The notes under the pieces: generated by a model
Database searches by the model: none
What the model was told of the DNA's origin: nothing
What the model saw: the letters and a program-made list of their open reading frames with translations, nothing else
Part shown: one piece after another, positions 1 to 9,182 of the stretch
Layout of the letters: each line of letters opens with the position of its first letter
How positions within the stretch are numbered: position 1 is the first letter of the stretch
Position numbers and translations under genes: made by a program
From: Pleurodeles waltl
Taxonomy: Eukaryota > Chordata > Amphibia > Caudata > Salamandridae
NCBI RefSeq assembly: GCF_031143425.1
Contig: NC_090450.1
Location: forward strand, 167,641,486-167,705,485
Direction: 5' to 3'
Length of the DNA: 64,000 bases

Positions 1-889
1 TTTCAAATACGGGCCTAGCACCCTGAAAAACCTAGACTTTTTGATAAACTATTTTATGGTACATATATTACAATTCAAGCTCTGCCCATTGTTATACCGA
101 TCCTTTGATAACTTCCTCTATTGGTTAAAACTTCAACAATCATTGTGTGGAAGTGTTCAAACAGTGAAACTGACATCAGTATATAGACTCAACTACATCT
201 TTAGCATGGTCTCTTGAGAGCACCCTGCACAAACCTAGCACAAGTAGAAAGCAAAATTAAAACCTATATTTGGGGTAAGAGTAGATGTCTTAAATAAGAG
301 AAACTGCATTCAGCAAAAACGGTTTTCGGTTTACATTTACAGCTGCACATTTAAATCACAGTTCAAAGGCACATCATCTGCCATATGTTGCACACTAATC
401 CCCTAAAAAACATGAAAAACATACATGGATTGAGTTAGCAGGAACTATATTTCAACCAGTGGATGAACTAGATTTACTCCATAAAAAAACATCTTGATAG
501 GTGTAATACAACCCCATGGAGATATGCAGCGGGATGCACATTGATGCACCCATTCAATGGTAGCCATAAATTGTAAAGAAAGGAGTTATTGGAGAAAAGC
601 ACCACGAACCTCCAAAAGCTGATGTAGAATGGCAAGGTAAAAGCCTGCAGTAGACTCATTTCTATTATTTTCCCATCTTGATGGAGTCTTCAGTTGACCC
701 ATTGTCTGAAATCTACATGGAGAATAACACCGTATAATTTGCCTGCCTTTTGAATTATGCATTGCCTACATGCTAGGAGTAAATATTAAGTTGTTGTATT
801 CAGCCTTTGTGGCACAATAGTCAGTGCACGTTTTTCATATCTGACTGCAGCCCTTCGCATGAATAAGTGGTAGGACACCTATCCACTCA
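1..889. other. Unassigned AT-rich sequence
   Basis: I see no recognisable gene, terminal repeat or tandem structure here. The short open frames (up to about 61 codons) show no family resemblance. The right end may hold more of the decayed integrase described next, but the match becomes too weak to follow before about 890. Confidence 0.5.
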
Positions 890-1602
890 AATGTCAGATG
901 AGAATTGGTCAGACTCATTCCCACTCGAGAATAACGGCCTCGGAGAAGTGCTCTTTAGATCCAGATTTTCAAAATACAGGAAACAAATTTATCTTAGTGG
1001 AAGTGGATTACGCCTATAAATACCCAGAGTAACTCTGAGGCTGGTAAACCCACCCTTAGTGGATAGGGAACTTTTAGCTGTTTCTTTTCCAGTAGGCTAC
1101 ACTAAGGAGGTGGTTTCACACAGGGGCACAAACTTCATGTCAATGTACTAGAAGGTAACGTGGGCAGAGTGAATGGGCTTATTGATAAATTCAACAAGTC
1201 TCTGAGAGGCATAAATTAGGTGCTGGGAGAACCCTCAGGAGGACGTGGGATGTTCTGTTGCTGTGCCTTTTGGTTGGTTAATGAAAAGTGCAGCAGTATG
1301 GTGGATGTGAGAACAATGGAAGAATGATACCAAAAGCCCACATGCACAGAGTGGTAATGTTCTGGGTTTTATGTTCAGGATGATGCAGTACATGATAAAA
1401 AAAAAAACATGAGTGTTGTGGAGGCCAGTCAAAAGCTAATGAAACAGTTGTAATATGACAGGGCAACAGTGAGAGAATATCGACCTGTTCAAGGGTCTTG
1501 AGGGTAGATCCTGAGGAACTCCAGCCATTCAAGTTAAAAGTATTAGGATGAACACGTTGCTAGAGGCTGGATAAGGCAACTCGCCTTATGTGTCATGTCA
1601 CC
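890..1602 (+). pseudogene. Decayed Gmr1-like pol, 5' half (integrase)
   Basis: Plus-strand translation in shifting frames follows the integrase core of the intact relative at 5652-7394. The clearest stretches are NKFILVEVDYAYKYPE at about 985-1030 and the region at about 1100-1260 around the second catalytic Asp, where VVSHRGTNFMS stands for VSDRGTNFMS, so that Asp is now His. Later at 1430-1500 a stretch matches the region before the GPY/F module. Many stops and frameshifts show it is long dead. It ends at the TCACC target site of the minus-strand retrotransposon and resumes at 11317. The similarity is judged by eye, but the shared order of motifs makes the call solid. Confidence 0.8.
1598..1602. 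repeat. Target site duplication TCACC (left)
   Basis: TCACC directly precedes the LTR start TGTTAGAA, and the same five bases follow the other LTR at 11312-11316. A 5-bp duplication is usual for Ty3/gypsy integrases. Confidence 0.9.
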
Positions 1603-1925
1603 TGTTAGAAATGGGGTCTTTGGTTGGCAGTCAGGTTACCCCCTGTCCAAGCAAGGACCCTCACTCTAGTCAGGGTAAGTCACACACAATCCACATTATC
1701 CTGTGCCCACCCTCTGGTAGCTTGGCACTGAGCAGTCAGGCTTAACTTAGAAGGCAATGTGTAAAGTATTTGTGCAATAAATCCTACAATAACACAATAT
1801 AGCACCACAAAAATACACCACACAGTGTTTAGAAAAATATATAATATTTATCTGGATATTTGCAGGTCAAAACGATAAAAGATGCAATAAGAAAATGTAA
1901 AGATATCACTGGAAAGTGATATAAA

Positions 1926-2408
1926 GGCCCTCATTACAACCTTGGAGGGTGGCTGAAGCCGCCTGGCATGGTTGGACCGCCGGGCGGCCGCCATTGCGGC
2001 TGCAGTCCCGCCGCGGTCATTTTGAGATCCCGACTGGGCCGGCGGGCGGAAACCTGGTCGCAACACAGGAGCCGGTTCCAAAGGGAGCCGGCGGTGTTGT
2101 GGGTGTGCGACGGGTGCAGACACTGAAAAGCTGCACGGGGCCGTGTCAGGGGGCCCCTGCACTGCCCATGCCAGTGACATGGGCAGTGCAGGGGCCCCCA
2201 GGGGCCCCACGACTCCCCGTACCGCCAGCCTTTTCCTGGCGGTTCAAACCGCTAGGGCTGAAGTGGCGGTAAATCGCCGGTCCTGGCGGTGCGACCACAG
2301 CGCTTCCGTCACGGTGGTAATACCATGGGAAGCACTGCCAGCCTGTTGGTGGTGCTTCAGTCGGAACAGCCCTGGCGGTCTTTGACCGCCAGGGTTGTAA
2401 TGACCCCC
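1926..2408. mobile_element. Non-autonomous inverted-repeat element inside the 3' LTR
   Basis: The 5' LTR provides the empty site. There ATAAAGTGTC is continuous, while here AAA appears on both sides of the block (1923-1925 and 2409-2411), giving a 3-bp target duplication. The ends are GGCCCTCATTACAACC and, reversed, GGGGGTCATTACAACC. The body is GC-rich with repeated GGCGGT and ACCGCC words. A 3-bp duplication and G-rich ends suggest PIF/Harbinger, though AAA is not the classical TWA target. It has no coding capacity; open frames here are by-products of the inverted repeat. Confidence 0.88.
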
Positions 2409-3188
2409 AAAGTGTCTTAAGTCTTTTAAAAGCAAACAAAGTCTCTTTCAAGCACAAAGTACCTGGTTGGAGTGAAAAATCTCCGCAAAGGGCCGCAGAG
2501 GAGGAGATGCGTGGAAAATGGTGTGTGTGTCGGTTTCGCCCCTTCACACACGGACTTGCGACGTTATTTTCCACGCGGGGAAGACGTTGCACCAATTTTC
2601 GCCGCACGGATGGGTCTCCTCTTCGGGTCACAGGGTTTTCAGATGCCCCAGGGTCTGTGCGTGGAATCCTGGGCTTGTTGACCAGCTCTGCGTCGTTCCG
2701 GTGAGCGATACGGGGAAATTTCTCCCTCACCGCAGGTGCTGCGTCGATTTCCCCTCTGGAAGTCGGGCGGCATTGTCCCAGGTGGGCCGTGCGTTGAAGT
2801 TCCAGTTGCACCGCAAGCGCCGCGTTGATCTTTTCCTCGCGAAGTCGAGCTCCGTCGTTCCGGTTCAGCAAGCGGTGAATTTTTCACTGCGGCACAATCT
2901 GTGCGTCAAATTTTTCCCCGTACAAAGAATCCAGTTGCAAGAGAGAAGTCTTTTTGGTCCTGAGACTTCAGGGAACAGGAGGCAAGGTCTATCCAAGCCC
3001 TTGGAGAGCATTTCTGCAGCAAAGCAAGAGAGCAGCAAGACAGCAGGGCAACAGCAAGGCAGCAGTCCTCTGTAGCTAGCAGTCAGGTGAGTCCTTTAGG
3101 CAGCCAGGCAGTTCTTCTTGTCAGGGTGCAGGTCCTGGTTCAGGTTTCTTCTCCAGAAAGTGTCTGAGGTGGTAGGGCAGAGGCCCTG

Positions 3189-3195
3189 TTTTATA
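3189..3195 (-). promoter_or_regulatory. TATA-like box in 3' LTR
   Basis: On the minus strand this reads TATAAAACAGGGCC, a good TATA-box context conserved in both LTRs. If used, U3 would run from 4214 down to here and the transcript would start about 30 bp downstream. This is predicted from sequence only. Confidence 0.4.
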
Positions 3196-4214
3196 CCCAA
3201 ATGTGCCTTTGAAGTGGGGAGACTTCAAAGAGTGGCTTAGAAGTGCACCAGGTCCCCTTTCAGTTCAATCCTGTCTGCCAGGGTCCCAGTAGGGGGTGAG
3301 GCAGTCCTTTGTGTGAGAGCAGGCCCTCCACCCTCCCAGCCCAGGAAGACCCATTCAAAATGCAGATGTATGCAAGTGAGACTGAGTACCCTGGGTTTGG
3401 GTGTGTCTGAGTGAATGCACAAGGAGCTGTCAACTAAACCCAGCCAGACGTGGATTGTAAGGCACAGAAAGATTTAAGTGCAGAGCAATGCTCACTTTCT
3501 AAAAGTGGCATTTCTAAAATAGTAATATTAAATCCAACTTCACCAGTCAGCAGGATTTTGTATTACCATTCTGGCCATACTAAATATGACCTTCCTACTC
3601 CTTTCAGATCAGCAGCTACCACTTCAACAATGTATGAGGGCAGCCCCAATGCTAGCCTATGAAGGGAGCAGGCCTCACAGTAGTGTAAAAGAGAATTTAG
3701 GAGTTTTACACTACCAGAACATGGAAACTACACAGGTACATGTCCTGCCTTTTACCCACACAGCACTCTGCTCTAGGGGTTACCTAGGGCACACATTAGG
3801 GGTGACTTATATGTAGAAAAAGGGGAGTTTTAGGCTTGGCAAGCACTTTTAAATGTCAGGTCGAAGTGACAGTGAAACTGCACACACAGGCCTTGCAATG
3901 GCAGGCCTGTGACAAGGTTGAGGGGCTACTTAAGTGGGGGGCACAACCAGTGCTGCAGGCCCACTAGTAGCATTTAATCTACAGGCCCTGGGCACATATA
4001 GTGCACTCTACTAGGGACTTACAAGTAAATCAAATAGTCCAATTTGGTGTGATCCAAGGTTACCATGTTTAAAGGGAGAGAGCATATACACTTTAGCACT
4101 GGTTAGCAGTGGTAAAGTGCGCAGAGTCTAAAAACCAGCAAAAACAGTGTCCAACAAGTGGAGGGAGGCAGGCAAAAAGTTAGGGAGACCACCCTAAGGC
4201 TGTCAGGTCTAACA

Positions 4215-4229
4215 TGTGTCCCCCCCAGC
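4215..4229 (-). other. Polypurine tract
   Basis: The minus strand reads AGCTGGGGGGGACACA directly before the LTR start. This is the expected place and composition for plus-strand DNA priming. It follows the pol stop codon (4245-4247) almost at once, so no gene lies between pol and the 3' LTR. Confidence 0.8.
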
Positions 4230-4244
4230 TGAAAGTGTGGAGAG

Positions 4245-5651
4245 CTACCCAACCTCCTGGGAGCTCTCATCGCTAAGGCGGAAGTATCTGGAGATACCAT
4301 TAGCATTGGCGTGGTCAACCCCTGGGCAATGCTCCACAGTAAAGTCCATCCCCTGTAGGGAAATGGACCACCTCAAGAGTTTTGGATTTTCACCCCTCAT
4401 CTGCATGAGTCATCTGAGGGGCCTGTGGTCTCAGCTTCTTCAGTGCCCAGACCACAGCAAAGGCTTCTCTTTCAATAGCACTCCACCTCTGTTCCCATGG
4501 TAATAGTCTTCTGCTAATAAAGACTACTGGTAGTCTAGGCCCTCCTCGTATACCTGTGCTAGGACCGCCCCTATGCCATGCTCTGAAGCGTCTGTCTGCA
4601 CGATAAATTCCTTGGAGTAGTCAGGGGCCTTGAGCAAGGGGGCCGTGCACATGGCTTCCTTCAGGGAGTCAAAGGCTTTCTGACAACCCTCTGTCCAAGT
4701 CACCAACCTAGGTTGCTTTTTTGATGTGAGTTCTGTCAAGGGTGTCACCATGGTTCCATACCCCTTGACAAATCTGCGGTAATAACCGAGGCCTAAGAAG
4801 GCTCTCACCTCTGTTTGGGTTCTAGGTGGTTGCCAGGCCTTGGCAGTTTCAATCTTGGCCTGAAGTGGCTGCACTTTGCCACCACCTACTAGGTGTCCCA
4901 AGTACACCACGGAACCCTGCCCAATCTGGCACTTACTGGCCTTGATGGTCAGGCCTGCCTGTTGCAGGGCCTGAAGCACCTCCTTGAGGTGGAGCAGGTG
5001 TTCCTCCCAGCTGTCACTGTAGATGGCAATGTCATCCAGGTAGGCTGCGCAGAAGGCATCCTTGCCAGCTAGGATCCCGTTAACCAACCGCTGGAAGGTA
5101 GCGGGGGCATTTTTCAACCCAAAGGGCATCACCCGGAATTGTTAATGGCGCTCAGGTGTGGAAAATGCTGATCTCTCTTTAGCCCCCTCAGTCAAGGCGA
5201 TCTGCCAGTACCCTGATGTGAGATCAAAAGTACTGAGGAATTTGGCAGCTCCTAGCCTGTCTACGAGCTCATCAGCTCGGGGGATGGGGTGAACGTCAGT
5301 CCATGTGACTGAATTGAGACCCCTGTAGTCCATGCAGAACCTAAGTTCTGGCTTGGCACCGGGGGCAGCAGCCTTGGGTACCAGCACCACAGGGCTGGCC
5401 CAGGGACTGCAAGACTTCTCAATAAACCCTAGAGCCAACATCTTGGAGACTTCATCTTTGATGCCGGCCTTCACCTTGTCTGACAACCTGTAAATTTTGT
5501 TCTTTACAGGGGGACTGTCTCCCATGTCAATATCATGGACACACAAGTGTGTGCATCCAGGGGTGAGAGAAAACAGGGAGGAGTACTGTTCCAGTAACTG
5601 GTAGCAGCCCCCTCTCTGGTCTAGGGTCAGGGAGTCAGAGAGAATGACACC
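4245..5651 (-). pseudogene. pol: Reverse transcriptase and RNase H, 3' part of pol
   Basis: This is in frame with the integrase upstream after one TAG. In order: a linker, the RT fingers (5546-5300), motif A FDLTSGYWQIAL, motif B MPFGLKNAPATF, motif C AAYLDDIAIYS with both Asp present, and the thumb with FLGLGYYRRF. RNase H begins FIVQTDASEHG. A TAA at 5142-5144 interrupts just before motif B, where relatives have Tyr. A TAG at 4524-4526 and a frameshift interrupt RNase H. Its continuation, IEREAFAVVWALKKLR, is visible at about 4430-4480, but most of the middle of RNase H is then missing before the DHANANGISR ending near 4300. RT core residues survive, but the protein cannot be made. Being the last pol domain, directly before the polypurine tract, is the Gmr1 arrangement. 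Confidence 0.92.
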
Positions 5652-7394
5652 CTACACTGACCCATCACCTTCCTTGGCAGCGAGGAGGTCGGGGAGAGGT
5701 TCACTCTCCTCCTCCACCCCCTCATCTGTCACCAGAAGCATGTTGACTTCATACCTCTCAAAATGAGGCTTCAGTCGGTTGACATGGAGCACCCTTAGGG
5801 GGGTCCTACGGGTTTGGAGGTCCACTAGGTAAGTGGCCTCCCCTTTCCGCTCCGTCACTTCAAATGGACCAGACCAGCGGTCCTGGAGAGCTCTAGGCTC
5901 TACTGGCTCCATTACCCACACTTTGTCTCCAGGTTGAAACTCTACCAGGGTGGCCTTCTGGTCATACCAGCGTTTCATTACCTCTTGACTGGCCTCACGT
6001 TTAGTTTTGGCCACTTTCCAGAAGCAGTGCATCTGGTTGCGGAGGGCCAGCATGTAGCTGACCACATCCTGACGGTGTGCCTTTGGAGCTTTCTCCAACC
6101 CCTCCTTGACAATGCTTAAGGGTCCCCTGACAGGGTACCCATAGAGGAGCTCAAAGGGACTGAACCCTACTCCCTTCTGGGGTACCTCTCTGTAAGCAAA
6201 GAGAAGGCATGGTAAGAGGATGTCCCACTTACGCCTTAGGGCCTCAGGGAGGCCTGTGATCATGCCTTTCAAGGTCTTGTTGAATCTCTCCACAAGACCA
6301 TTAGATTGGGGGTGATAGGGTGTGGTGAACTTGTAGGTTACACCACATGTATCCCACATAGACTTCATGTATGCAGACATGAAGTTAGTGCCTCTGTCAG
6401 ACACTATCTCCTTTGAGAATCCCACACGGGTAAATATCCCCATCAGAGTTCTGGTCACCACCGGTGCAGTTACGGTCCTCAGAGGGATTGCCTCTGGGTA
6501 ACGGGTGGCATGGTCCACCAAAACCAGGATGAACCTGTTGCCTAGGGCAGTTTTGGGGTCCAATGGACCAACAATGTCGATGCCCACCCTTTCAAAGGGG
6601 GTGCCAACGACAGGAAGTGGAATCAGGGGGGCCTTAACCCTTTTTCCTGTTTTACCACTGACTTGGCCGGTAGGACAAGACCTACAGAACTTATCTGAGT
6701 TTGTCCTCATTCTGGGCCAATAGAAGTGGGTGACAAGCCTGGCAAATGTCTTGTCTTGCCCCAAATGTCCTGCCAGGGGAATGTCATGAGTCAGTCCCAG
6801 TAGGAAGGTCCGGTAACACTGGGGGACCACCAGCACACGCGCTGCCCCAATGGCCGGAACCTTAGGCTCACTGTAGAGGAGATCATTCTCCCAATATCTG
6901 TGGTGATCGCCAGAGGCTTCACCTGCTGCCTGGGCTGAGGCTTGCTTCCTCATGCCCTCTAGAGTGGGACATTCTTTCTGCGCCTTGCAGAATTCCTCCC
7001 TGGTGGGCCCACCCTCAACTTGCCTGCCAGCAAGCTCAGGTAGGTCACCTAGGGTGGCAATGTCTTCCCCAGTTGGCTCGGGGGCCTCCTCCTCAGGAAC
7101 CCTGTCAACCACAGCGGGAACTTCTGGGACCGGTTTCCAGCACCCCTTGCCCCTCCTCTTGACAGTTGTCTGGGTCCTTGTTCCAGGCTCCAGACGCCCT
7201 TCACTTCCCTCTCGGGCAGCCATGGACCGTATGGTCATGCAGACCCACTCAGGCAATCCTAACATCTCCAAGTGAGACCTTAGCTCTACCTCCTTCCAGG
7301 TAGTGTAATCAAGGTCGTTGCCTAACAGACAAACTACAGGCATGGCAGGACTCACAGCTACTTTTAGAGTACCAGAGACCCCCCCCCCACTCAA
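5652..7394 (-). CDS. pol: Integrase region of Gmr1-like pol (open frame in a broken pol)
   Basis: This is a long open frame of about 580 codons. Residues 1-30 finish the protease (CLLGNDLDY), joined through a frameshift at a run of ten G (7379-7388). A variable acidic linker follows. The zinc-binding region has His203, His210 and Cys240, but the last ligand is Gly243 where the motif CPTC is expected. The catalytic core has Asp273 (GIDIVGPL), Asp333 (SDRGTNF) and Glu369 (GLVERFNK), with exactly 35 residues between the last two, so DD35E is intact. A GPY/F module (SGPFEV, about 508-513) leads to VLHVNRLKPHFER. I see no chromodomain after it. Integrase inserts the cDNA into host DNA. It lies upstream of RT in pol. 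The annotated first codon is not a real start; translation would come from gag-pol. Confidence 0.95.
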   Translation of the reverse strand: MSGGGVSGTLKVAVSPAMPVVCLLGNDLDYTTWKEVELRSHLEMLGLPEWVCMTIRSMAAREGSEGRLEPGTRTQTTVKRRGKGCWKPVPEVPAVVDRVPEEEAPEPTGEDIATLGDLPELAGRQVEGGPTREEFCKAQKECPTLEGMRKQASAQAAGEASGDHHRYWENDLLYSEPKVPAIGAARVLVVPQCYRTFLLGLTHDIPLAGHLGQDKTFARLVTHFYWPRMRTNSDKFCRSCPTGQVSGKTGKRVKAPLIPLPVVGTPFERVGIDIVGPLDPKTALGNRFILVLVDHATRYPEAIPLRTVTAPVVTRTLMGIFTRVGFSKEIVSDRGTNFMSAYMKSMWDTCGVTYKFTTPYHPQSNGLVERFNKTLKGMITGLPEALRRKWDILLPCLLFAYREVPQKGVGFSPFELLYGYPVRGPLSIVKEGLEKAPKAHRQDVVSYMLALRNQMHCFWKVAKTKREASQEVMKRWYDQKATLVEFQPGDKVWVMEPVEPRALQDRWSGPFEVTERKGEATYLVDLQTRRTPLRVLHVNRLKPHFERYEVNMLLVTDEGVEEESEPLPDLLAAKEGDGSV

Positions 7395-7693
7395 AGGGAA
7401 CCAGAGCTACCGGTAGGTGGCTCTCACGATTGTCGGCAACTATGACTTGGTGGAATGTATTTGGGATGACCTGCTCTGCTGACACCAGCTGACCCTTGAC
7501 AGTAGTCATGCTGGCTCCTGTGTCACGCAGAGCCTCCACCCTTTGCCCATTGATGGTGACCCACTGCCTATACTTGGAAGTATTGGCAGGCATATGGGTT
7601 TTTGGCACCATCTCTGCATCCCCCAGGGACACTAGGATTACCTCTGTCTGCTCCCCAAAACTGACTGGGACCATCTCCTCCCCGAGCGCTATG
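7300..7693 (-). pseudogene. pol: Aspartic protease of Gmr1-like pol
   Basis: The catalytic motif is clear: EALRDTGASMTTV, with Asp-Thr-Gly at residues 75-77 of the 145-codon frame that starts at 7746. The C-terminal conserved part, PVVCLLGNDL, lies in the next frame after the run of ten G at 7379-7388, so one slippage event splits the domain. The upstream part overlaps the end of gag at the zinc knuckle. Such a protease cuts the Gag-Pol precursor during particle maturation. Confidence 0.88.
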
Positions 7694-9023
7694 CTAGCCA
7701 ACCACAGTGTCTGCCCTCCTTTGGGGGCTGTGCCCTCTTGGGACACTTGGAGTCGTCCTCAGAGTGCCCATGCTTATTGCACTCTGCACATTGGGGTACA
7801 AACGTCCCTCGCTTATGGTCAGTAAAACTTCTCCTCTGGGAATCAGACCGGGACTGGTTACCACTACTCCCTTGGGAACTATTTTGGGGGCCTTTTGAGA
7901 ACTCCTTGTTTTTAAGTTTTTCTCCCCCCTCTTTCTTCTGATGGGAACCCTGACCACCTTTGTGGGTGTCCCCCCAGATACCTTTCTGGACACTCTGGTA
8001 CTAGTCCAGAGGTCTGCCTCCTCAGCAAGCTTCCTGGGATCAGTCAGCTTACTGTTTACTAGGTGCTGGCGCAACTCTGAAAAACAAATACTGAGCATAT
8101 GCTCTCTCAGAATCAAATTATACAATCCTGTGTAATCATCTACTTTGCAGCCCCGCACCCATCCATTCAGTGCCTTACTGGAAAAGTCAAAGAAATCTAC
8201 CCATGTTTGTGTGGACAGTTTGGTGCTGTCCCTGAACCTCTGACGGTATTTCTCAGGGGTCAGTCCAAACTTGGCAAGTAAAATGGCTTTTTGAAGTGGG
8301 TATGTGTTTTGATCCTTTATGTCCAATGTGAGAAGTGTGTCCCTCCCCAATGATGGCACATAACTCCACATAACTGTACCCCATTGCCCTTCAGGAACCT
8401 CATGAGGCCTTAGTGCATAAGCAGCTAGCCATTTATCTATGTCATCTCCCACCACAAAACTGGGCACCACATTTTTGGATATACAAACCTTCTTTTCTCC
8501 AGCAGGTCCTGTCTGCATGCTGCCAACATTACTGCTGGATTCAGACTGTTTTGCCTTAAGATCCAGCTCCTTGAGACTCAGTTCATGAGCCAACAAAAGT
8601 TTATTTTCAGCCAAGGCTCTCTCAGCTGCTTGTGCTTCTCTCTCTGCCCTTCTTTCCTCCTGTTGAGCCTCAATTTTCAGTCTTGCCATTTGCAATTGGA
8701 ACTCCCTCTCCTCTCTCCTTTCCTCTGCGGTCAGGCCTTGATCAGAGACACTGCTCCCTGGTCTTGAAGGAGGCACAATTGCAGTGGTTGCATCACCCTC
8801 TGATGGCTACAAAATCCTCTGAGGGGCCATCTTCTGGCTCCTCTTCCTCAGCATTTTCCTCTAAATGGGCTTCTGCCCAGGCCCTCATCGCCACTTGAAA
8901 GTCCTCCTTTCTGGAGGCCCCTTGGGTGGGTACACTCATCTCCCTGCAGAGCCCTTTTAGCTGTTTGACAGTATATGTCTCCAACAGGGCTAGGTCAAAA
9001 TCTCAAGACCCAGCCTGAGACAT
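7694..9023 (-). pseudogene. gag: Gag with SCAN-like capsid region and zinc knuckle
   Basis: The likely start is the ATG at 9023-9021, 160 bp inside the 5' LTR boundary, because the frame runs into the recognised Gag N terminus; a TGA sits at codon 7. A frameshift near 8800 joins the acidic N-terminal part to the main frame. That frame has a charged coiled coil (about residues 15-75, EERREEREFQLQMARLKIEA) and then a capsid region. Residues 176-258 (8003-8251) hold RQRFR, a Trp-rich helix, LREHML, ELRQHL and KLAEEADLW, the pattern of the SCAN domain. After another frameshift near 7790 comes a zinc knuckle with spacing CX2CX4HX6C, wider than the usual CX2CX4HX4C. Gag builds the particle and packages RNA. 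The frame at 8776 opens on GTG, which I do not take as a true start. Confidence 0.88.
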
Positions 9024-9163
9024 GTTGAGTGAGGATTTATGTTCAGAAAATTGTCAGGAAAAACGAATTTGCAAAAAGAGATAAAAATCAAGTTGACCTT
9101 CAACTGTGGGTAGGTAGTGAAATACTTAGCTACTGTATGTCACTGCATAAATACAAGTCCTAT

Positions 9164-9181
9164 CCTCACCGCTGATCACCA
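9164..9181 (-). other. Primer-binding site
   Basis: One base after the LTR end, the minus strand reads TGGTGATCAGCGGTGAGG. Starting with TGG fits the CCA end of a tRNA. I cannot say which tRNA without a search. Confidence 0.65.
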
Positions 9182-9182
9182 A

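Larger units (their letters stand above)
1603..4214 (-). repeat. 3' LTR (2,612 bp), carrying a 483-bp insertion
   Basis: It aligns end to end with 9183-11311 except for an extra block at 1926-2408, which accounts for the length difference. It lies next to the polypurine tract, so it is the 3' LTR of the minus-strand element. A CpG-rich stretch at about 2500-2900 and a TATA-like box at 3189-3195 are shared with the other LTR. At about 2.1 kb without the insertion, this LTR is very long for Ty3/gypsy. Confidence 0.95.

Noticed and set aside
1093..1260. Considered as a domesticated integrase gene
   Set aside because: Multiple stops and frame changes, loss of a catalytic Asp, and continuation into the rest of a dead pol show a retrotransposon relic.
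2146..3075. Frames of 185 and 241 codons in the LTR
   Set aside because: A similar 185-codon frame appears in the other LTR because the region is GC-rich. The 241-codon frame runs across the insertion. LTRs of this type are not expected to code here.
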